From Myxococcales bacterium UBA1660 (GTDB lineage Bacteria; Myxococcota_A; Polyangia; Polyangiales; Houyiibacteriaceae), in NCBI GenBank assembly GCA_002320815.1, contig DCLA01000010.1, forward strand, positions 522 to 64,521: 64,000 nt of DNA, read 5' to 3'. The notes beneath the pieces are model-generated. The model ran no database searches. It was not told the DNA's origin and saw only the letters and a program-made list of their open reading frames with translations. How positions within the stretch are numbered: position 1 is the stretch's first letter; each line of letters starts with the position of its first letter. Below, one piece after another: positions 58,793 through 64,000 of this stretch. The position numbers were made by a program, and so were the translations under genes.

Positions 58793-61002
58793 GCCGCTTC
58801 GCCTTCGTCCTCGCGGCCCTCCTCGGGTTCGTCGCGACCGCCTCCGCCCAGCGGGCGCCCTACCTGCAGCGGCTCACGCAGACCGAGGTCACCGTGGTCT
58901 GGCGGGACGACCTGCCCAGCGGGTTCGTCTGCTGGGGTACCGAGCGCGACGCGCTGACCGAACGGGTGGCGGCCACCCGCACCGGTTCCCAACACGAGGC
59001 GCTCCTCACCGGCCTCGAGCCCGTGACCCAATACTACTACGCCGCCACCGACGGGAGCTGTCCCGCCGAGGCGGAGCCCAACGATCGCTTCACGACCTCG
59101 CCGGAGACCGGGACCCGGGAGCCCTTCCGCGTGTGGGTCGTCGGTGACTCGGGGACCGGCGGAACCCGCCAGGCCGAGGTGCGTGACGCGATGCTGGCCT
59201 ACGTCGGCGCGTCGCGGCCGGACATCTTCGTCCACGTGGGCGACATGGCCTACTCCGACGGGACCACCCGGGAGTTCACCGACAACTTCTTCGGGATGTA
59301 CGCCAACGTCCTCCGGAACACGAACACCTGGCCGGCCATCGGGAACCACGAGGGGCACAGCGCGGACTCCGGCCTGGAGACCGGGCCCTACTACGAAGCC
59401 TACGTGTTGCCCGGGGACGGCCGAGCGGGCGGTCTCCCGTCGGGGACCGAGGCGTACTACTCGTTCGACCACGCCAACGTGCATTTCATCGTGCTCGACT
59501 CGTACGACAGTCCGCGTACTCCCGACGGCGCGATGCTGACCTGGATGGAAGCCGACCTCGCGGCGACCGACCAGGAATGGCTCGTCGCCTATTGGCACCA
59601 CCCGGCGTACACCAAGGGGAGTCACGACTCGGACACCGAGACCCAGCTGGTCCAGATGCGCGAGAACGCGCTGCCCATCCTCGAGTCTTACGGCGTCGAC
59701 CTGGTCATCGCCGGGCACTCGCACATCTACGAGCGCTCTTATCAGGTGCGCGGCGCCTACGACACGCCCACGACCTCCGCGGGGTACATCGTCGACTCCG
59801 GGGACGGCTGGCTCCGCGGGGACGGCCCCTACGACGCGCTCCGGGGCACGGTCTACGTCACCGCCGGCCACGGCGGCGCGGGCATCAGCGGCCCCGGCGA
59901 ACACCCGCTCATGGCGGTCACCGAGTGGGAGAACGGTTCGGTCATCCTCGACGTGAACGGTCCCTCGCTGACCCTCCGCAACATCCGCCGCGACGGAGTG
60001 GTCTCCGACGAGATGACGCTGCTCCGCGGCCAGGAGGACACCCTGGTGCTGGTCTCGCCTCTCGGCGGCGAGAGCGTCTCCGCGGGCGGATCCCTCCCGA
60101 TCCGCTGGGTCGCGCCCGACGACACCACCGGGATCCTCGTCGAGCTCAGCGTGGACGGGGGCGTGAACTGGCTGACGGTCGCCGAGGAGGCGGTGAACGA
60201 CGGCGTCTACGAGTTCCTCACGCCGCTGGTGCGCACCGACGAGGCCCGGGTCCGGCTGACCGACGTGAACCAGCCCGAGCGTTTCGCCGAGAGCGGCGAC
60301 TTCTCGCTGGTCGGTGCCCGCGACGTGGAGGTGATCCCCTACGGCGCCCAGTGGGAGTACTGGGACGACCCCGCCGCGCCGCCGAGCGAGTGGCAGACCC
60401 AGACCGGGGGCTGGGACACCGGCGCCGCCGAGCTGGGCTACGGCGACGGCGACGAGGCCACGGAGATCCGCGACGAGGATCCCAACGTGCCCACCAACTA
60501 CTTCCGGCGGTCCATCACCGTCGGCGGCGCGGTCACCCGCGCGGAGCTGGAGGTGATCTTCGACGACGGCGTGGCCGTCTTCGTCAACGGGGTCGAGGTC
60601 CTTCACGAGAACGTGGAGAACGGCCGGGGACACGACGACTTCGCCAGCGGGTCCTCCGGCGACGACGCCCTGGTCACCACCCTCATCGATGGCGCGCTCT
60701 TCGAGGAGGGTGAGAACATCGTCGCCGTCCTGGTGAAACAGGCCAACGCGACCAGCAGCGACCTCTCCTTCGACCTGCGGCTCCAGCTCTCGGTCGAGCG
60801 GGACCTGCCCTACTACGATGGCGGCACGGTGGAGCTCTCGGACGCAGGCGAGATCTTCCGCGACGCCTCGGCCCGGCCGCCGGTGACCATCAACCCGGAC
60901 TCCGGCCACTGCGGCTGCGGCGTCATCAGCTCCCGGGGCGCCGTGGGCGCGTTGCCCACGCTCTTGGCCCTCGGGTTCCTCTTCCGGCGTCGCCGGCGCT
61001 GA
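58789..61002 (+). CDS. Purple acid phosphatase-type metallophosphoesterase with MYXO-CTERM-like tail
   Basis: The 737-residue exported enzyme has a signal peptide, an N-terminal FnIII-like domain (about 22-100), and a calcineurin-like core with all metal-site blocks: D120 in VGDSGTGG, D152 and Y155 in VGDMAYSD, N186-H187 in GNHE, H271 in WHHPAY and H310/H312 in AGHSHIYER. The Tyr ligand in the second block is the mark of purple acid phosphatases. Two beta-sandwich domains follow. The tail HCGCGVISSRG plus a hydrophobic helix and RRRRR is MYXO-CTERM-like, so it is probably displayed on the surface. It removes phosphate from esters outside the cell. Confidence 0.9.
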   Translation: MSRFAFVLAALLGFVATASAQRAPYLQRLTQTEVTVVWRDDLPSGFVCWGTERDALTERVAATRTGSQHEALLTGLEPVTQYYYAATDGSCPAEAEPNDRFTTSPETGTREPFRVWVVGDSGTGGTRQAEVRDAMLAYVGASRPDIFVHVGDMAYSDGTTREFTDNFFGMYANVLRNTNTWPAIGNHEGHSADSGLETGPYYEAYVLPGDGRAGGLPSGTEAYYSFDHANVHFIVLDSYDSPRTPDGAMLTWMEADLAATDQEWLVAYWHHPAYTKGSHDSDTETQLVQMRENALPILESYGVDLVIAGHSHIYERSYQVRGAYDTPTTSAGYIVDSGDGWLRGDGPYDALRGTVYVTAGHGGAGISGPGEHPLMAVTEWENGSVILDVNGPSLTLRNIRRDGVVSDEMTLLRGQEDTLVLVSPLGGESVSAGGSLPIRWVAPDDTTGILVELSVDGGVNWLTVAEEAVNDGVYEFLTPLVRTDEARVRLTDVNQPERFAESGDFSLVGARDVEVIPYGAQWEYWDDPAAPPSEWQTQTGGWDTGAAELGYGDGDEATEIRDEDPNVPTNYFRRSITVGGAVTRAELEVIFDDGVAVFVNGVEVLHENVENGRGHDDFASGSSGDDALVTTLIDGALFEEGENIVAVLVKQANATSSDLSFDLRLQLSVERDLPYYDGGTVELSDAGEIFRDASARPPVTINPDSGHCGCGVISSRGAVGALPTLLALGFLFRRRRR

Positions 61003-61003
61003 G

Positions 61004-63496
61004 TCACTCGGGGGCGGGGTCCCGGCGGCGCACCCACGAGAGCAGCGCCGGGAGCCAGAGGAGCGTCGCCAGCAGGGTGGCGCTCAGCGCGATCACCGCC
61101 AGCAGGCCCAGCGAGCCGAGGCCGGGGTTGCTGCTGATCATCAGGCTCCCGAAGGCGCCCATCGTCGTCAGCGTCGAGGCCAGGACCGCCCGCCCGACGA
61201 CCGGGAGCTCGGCGAAGCCCTCGGGCCGCCGTGTGGCCCAGACCACGTAGATCGCCCCGTCGACGCCCATGCCGAACCCCACCGGGAACACGATGAGGTT
61301 ATAGAGGTGGACGTGGACTCCGAGGGCGAGCATCGCCAAGAGGAGCAGCCCGGTGGCCACGACGACCGGGGCCAAGACCAACACCGTGGCCCGGAGCGAA
61401 CGGGCCACCAGCGCGGTGGCGATGAGCAGGCCCAAGAGGGCCAGCCCCAGGATGATGGGCGCGTCGCTCTTCAGCTGCCGAGTCACCTCGCCGAGGAGCG
61501 CGCCGTTGGAGGCGAAGCGCACGTCCGGGAAGCGCTCGCGCCAGCCGTCGATGTCGCCGGCGAGGCGCTCCATGGCGGTGGCGTTCATGCTGGGCAAGGG
61601 GATGTGGGCCACGGCGATGGCGCCGATGGTGCCGTCGGGCTCGCCGAGGCTGCGCCGGACCCACTCCGGCAGGTCGCCCTCCGCCACCGGCGCGTCCACC
61701 GCCAGCATCGGGTCCCAGGCTTCCACCCGGGCCCGGGCGTCGTCGTCCAGGTGGCGGCGGGCGTCTTCGACCACCGCCCGGAGGTCGGCGATGGCCTCCA
61801 GCCGGTTCGCCTGGTCGTCGGGCAGGAAGAGCGAGGGCATGAGGAGCCACGGCCCATCGGAACCGTAGATCCCGTCCGGGTGCTCTTCGAGCAGCGCCTC
61901 GCCCACCCGGTTCAGGGTCTCGGCGTCGTCGGCCATGACCAGGAGCGGTGAGCTCGCGGTGCCGTGGAGCGCCGCGCCGTGGCTGAGACCGCTCTCGCGG
62001 CGGGGCCGGAGCGAGCCGTAGTCGTCCTCGAAGCCCACCCGCGGCGCGGCCAGGCCACCGCCGATCACCGCCGCGAGCCCCAGCACGGTGATGGCCGCGG
62101 CCCAGGGCACCGGCCAGCGCCGGCCATAGAAGGCGGGCATGCGCCAGCTGCGGATCAGCGCGCCGCGCTCGGAGCGGATCCGGTCCAGGGCGCGGGTCAG
62201 CGCGCCGAAGAGGAGCAGGTAGGCGAGGAGGGTCAGGAGCACGCCCGAGGCCGCGAGCGCGCCCATCTGGACGAAGCCGCGGAAGTCGCTGGCCATCAAC
62301 GCCGCGAAGCCCGCGCTGGTGGTGACGCCGGCGACCACCAATGAGGGGAAGAGGTCCAGGACGCTGTCACGGACCGCGTCGCCCACGCGGGCGCCATCCT
62401 CCCGGAGGGTCCCGTAGTGGGTCGTGAGGTGCAGGCCGAAGTCGATCCCGAGGCCCATCAGGACCGCCAGGGTGGCCGCGCTGACCACGTTCAGGGTGGG
62501 GGAGATCAGCGCGCAGAGCAGCGCGGTCCATCCCATGCCGATGGCCAGGGGGAGCAGCAGGATCCCCAGCGCCCGGGGGCTCCGGTACTGGAAGAGGAGC
62601 ACCAGCAGGACCAGGAGCCCGCTGAGCCCGGCGGTCTTCTGCAGGTCCGAGGCGACCGAGGCCTTGCTGGCTACCAGGCTCTCGATGCGGCCGGTGATCC
62701 CCATCCGCAGGTCGTCGGGGGCGTCGGCCGGGCGCACCTCCTCGAGCACCGCCGTGGCGCGGCGGTGGACGTCCTCGGCGTACCCGAAGTTGGAGACGTT
62801 CCCCTCCATGATGGCCTGGACCACACAGAGGGTGCCGTCGTCACTGCAGAGGTCGCCGAGGCGGCTGCGGCCCGCGTCTTCGTCGCCCTCGGTATCCCCA
62901 CCGGTCTCGTCGGGGAGCTCCTCGGCGCCGAAGAAGTGGAGCAGAGTGGAGACCTTGGGATCCTCACCCAACGCGCGCTGGGCCGCCTCGAAGTCGGGCC
63001 GGGGCGGCTCGTCGAGGAAGTTGATGCACCCCGGGACCGCGTCGCAGCGCTTCCAGCGCACGTACTCGCGGAGCTGACCTGCGAGCCGGCGGGTGACCTC
63101 GGCGTCCAGGTAGAGCAGCCGGTGGTCCAGGAAGAAGCTGGGATCCCGCCGGGTGATCACCGAGAGGGTGTCGTCCCAGCCGGCCACCTCCGCGCGTGCG
63201 GCTTCGGCCAGCCGGCGGTTGAGTGCCGGGTCCGAGGACGAGAAGGCCAGGAAGAGCGGCGAGGTCCCCGGCATCCGCTCGGAGGCCTCCCGGACCGCCT
63301 CTTGGGTGGGGGTCCCCTCGGGGAGGAGCGCGGTGAGCCGTGGGTCCACCGAGACCCGCTGGGAGGCCAGGCCGTAGCCCACGGCGGCCAGCCCGAGGGC
63401 GACCAGGAGCACCCACGCCTCGCGACCCTCGAAGGCGCCGAGGAGGCGCCGGACGACGCGCCGCGGGCCCGTCTCTTCCGGGGCGTCGCCGCTCAC
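61004..63496 (-). CDS. MMPL/RND-family lipid exporter (HpnN-like)
   Basis: The 830-residue inner-membrane protein has the MMPL pattern of twelve helices with two large extracytoplasmic loops. Both putative proton-relay motifs are present: LMGLGIDFGLHLTTHY in the first half and VGFGMGVDGAIYVVW in the second. The first loop has Cys pairs (RWKRCDAVPGCINF, LGDLCSDDGTLC). Relatives such as HpnN and MmpL move hopanoids, lipids or siderophores. It begins with GTG in the stop of the CDP-alcohol phosphotransferase gene (GTGA), suggesting that one makes and the other exports a lipid. Confidence 0.85.
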   Translation of the reverse strand: MSGDAPEETGPRRVVRRLLGAFEGREAWVLLVALGLAAVGYGLASQRVSVDPRLTALLPEGTPTQEAVREASERMPGTSPLFLAFSSSDPALNRRLAEAARAEVAGWDDTLSVITRRDPSFFLDHRLLYLDAEVTRRLAGQLREYVRWKRCDAVPGCINFLDEPPRPDFEAAQRALGEDPKVSTLLHFFGAEELPDETGGDTEGDEDAGRSRLGDLCSDDGTLCVVQAIMEGNVSNFGYAEDVHRRATAVLEEVRPADAPDDLRMGITGRIESLVASKASVASDLQKTAGLSGLLVLLVLLFQYRSPRALGILLLPLAIGMGWTALLCALISPTLNVVSAATLAVLMGLGIDFGLHLTTHYGTLREDGARVGDAVRDSVLDLFPSLVVAGVTTSAGFAALMASDFRGFVQMGALAASGVLLTLLAYLLLFGALTRALDRIRSERGALIRSWRMPAFYGRRWPVPWAAAITVLGLAAVIGGGLAAPRVGFEDDYGSLRPRRESGLSHGAALHGTASSPLLVMADDAETLNRVGEALLEEHPDGIYGSDGPWLLMPSLFLPDDQANRLEAIADLRAVVEDARRHLDDDARARVEAWDPMLAVDAPVAEGDLPEWVRRSLGEPDGTIGAIAVAHIPLPSMNATAMERLAGDIDGWRERFPDVRFASNGALLGEVTRQLKSDAPIILGLALLGLLIATALVARSLRATVLVLAPVVVATGLLLLAMLALGVHVHLYNLIVFPVGFGMGVDGAIYVVWATRRPEGFAELPVVGRAVLASTLTTMGAFGSLMISSNPGLGSLGLLAVIALSATLLATLLWLPALLSWVRRRDPAPE

Positions 63497-64000
63497 GACG
63501 CCGCCTTTCGGCGCGCGGCCAACCCGCGGACCTGCAGGCCGAAGTAGACCGCGGCCGCGCTGGCGATGACGGCGTGGGCCGCGAGCAGCGGCCGCAGCGC
63601 GTCGAAGACGACCGCCAGGCCGTAGTAGGTGCTGATGGCGTCGATGCGCAGGAAGTACTCGATGGACCCGGTGAAGCGCTCGAAGAGCGATTTGTCGCCC
63701 GTCGCGCGATGGCCCCACTCGATGGTCTGGAAGGTGCCGCCGGCCCGGGTGAGCATCGCCGCGCGGATCTGGAACGCCTGCACCAGGAGCCAGGCCACCA
63801 CCCCGCCGCCGCCGACCCACCACCAGGGGGACACCAGGTCGCGCACCACCACCACCTGCCAGGTCACCCCGGCCAGGAAGGCCGCGAGCCCGATGCCGTC
63901 GCCGACGGTGTCCAGCCAGGCGCCGAACTCCGAGCTCTGGTAGCGCAGCCGGGCCAGCTCGCCGTCGACGCAGTCGACCACCCGCATGAACATGTGCAGG
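63493..64000 (-). CDS. CDP-alcohol phosphatidyltransferase (5' end outside window)
   Basis: The visible 169 residues carry the family motif D-x-x-D-G-x-x-A-R-x8-G-x3-D-x3-D, here in VVDCVDGELARLRYQSSEFG followed by AWLDTVGDG, with all key Asp intact. Several membrane helices follow (AAFLAGVTWQVVVV, GGVVAWLLVQAF). These enzymes transfer a phospho-alcohol from a CDP-alcohol to another alcohol, making phospholipids or inositol lipids in the inner membrane. The N-terminus runs off the window edge. It is coupled to the MMPL exporter gene downstream on this strand. Confidence 0.88.
   Translation of the reverse strand, partial: LHMFMRVVDCVDGELARLRYQSSEFGAWLDTVGDGIGLAAFLAGVTWQVVVVRDLVSPWWWVGGGGVVAWLLVQAFQIRAAMLTRAGGTFQTIEWGHRATGDKSLFERFTGSIEYFLRIDAISTYYGLAVVFDALRPLLAAHAVIASAAAVYFGLQVRGLAARRKAAS

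Noticed and set aside
1..64000. tRNA, rRNA, CRISPR, insertion sequence or prophage
   Set aside because: No transposase, integrase, repeat-spacer array or cloverleaf-like sequence was seen on either strand.

Overview
The window is a single high-GC, gene-dense chromosomal segment from a Gram-negative bacterium, most likely a myxobacterium (Myxococcota, Sandaracinus/Polyangia-like). Three secreted proteins end in a MYXO-CTERM-like tail (Cys, membrane helix, Arg cluster). There is a DUF2330 protein, an AgmX/PglI-type domain protein, many Cys-rich or Asp/Ala-rich lipoproteins, and strong codon-position GC bias that throws up very long antisense ORFs. I see no rRNA, tRNA, CRISPR, insertion sequence or prophage. 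No gap between genes exceeds about 225 bases.

Layout. 1-1105: end of the F1Fo ATP synthase operon (atpD partial, atpC). 1.1-5.1 kb: a TonB/AgmX-like protein, then on the minus strand a GTP cyclohydrolase II-like protein, a DUF1688 protein and uracil phosphoribosyltransferase. Together these match the URC uracil-catabolism set. 5.2-8.9 kb: DUF2330 MYXO-CTERM protein, a beta-barrel protein and an alpha/beta hydrolase. 9.0-13.9 kb: TetR regulator, RND adaptor and RND pump in overlapping frames behind a palindromic operator. 14-18 kb: SDR, Fe-type superoxide dismutase, XRE-cupin regulator, an unknown protein and tryptophan 2,3-dioxygenase. 18-22 kb: Cys-rich lipoproteins around an HTTM-type membrane protein pair, and a SUKH protein. 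22-25 kb: MepA-like endopeptidase, an acyl carrier protein paired with a soluble diiron acyl-ACP desaturase, and a DUF937 protein. 25-29 kb: RTX/EGF lipoprotein, a deletion scar that beheads a divergent SDR/LysR pair, a MYXO-CTERM protein and a sterol C14/C24-reductase family protein. 29-37 kb: hybrid histidine kinase, cyclopropane synthase-type methyltransferase, OprP-type porin, DUF4388-TPR protein, beta-carbonic anhydrase and purEK. 37-43 kb: di-heme cytochrome and LVIVD lipoprotein pair, an esterase, a PfpI protein and a membrane protein. 43-52.7 kb: two membrane proteins, an orphan receiver, and the methylmalonyl-CoA mutase operon (mutA, mutB, meaB) with a CPBP protein. 52.7-64 kb: VWA lipoprotein, BamA-type barrel with a kinase-like lipoprotein, TPR protein, purple acid phosphatase, MMPL exporter and a CDP-alcohol phosphotransferase running off the end.

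Themes. Envelope biology dominates: barrels, lipoproteins, exporters and lipid-modifying enzymes (acyl-ACP desaturase, cyclopropane synthase family, sterol reductase family, CDP-alcohol phosphotransferase plus MMPL). Central metabolism is represented by ATP synthase, purine synthesis, tryptophan and uracil degradation, and propionyl-CoA disposal. The least explained loci are the secreted lipoprotein with a protein-kinase-like active-site pattern beside a BamA-type barrel, the URC set, the dedicated ACP-desaturase pair, and several perfect palindromes in divergent promoters.
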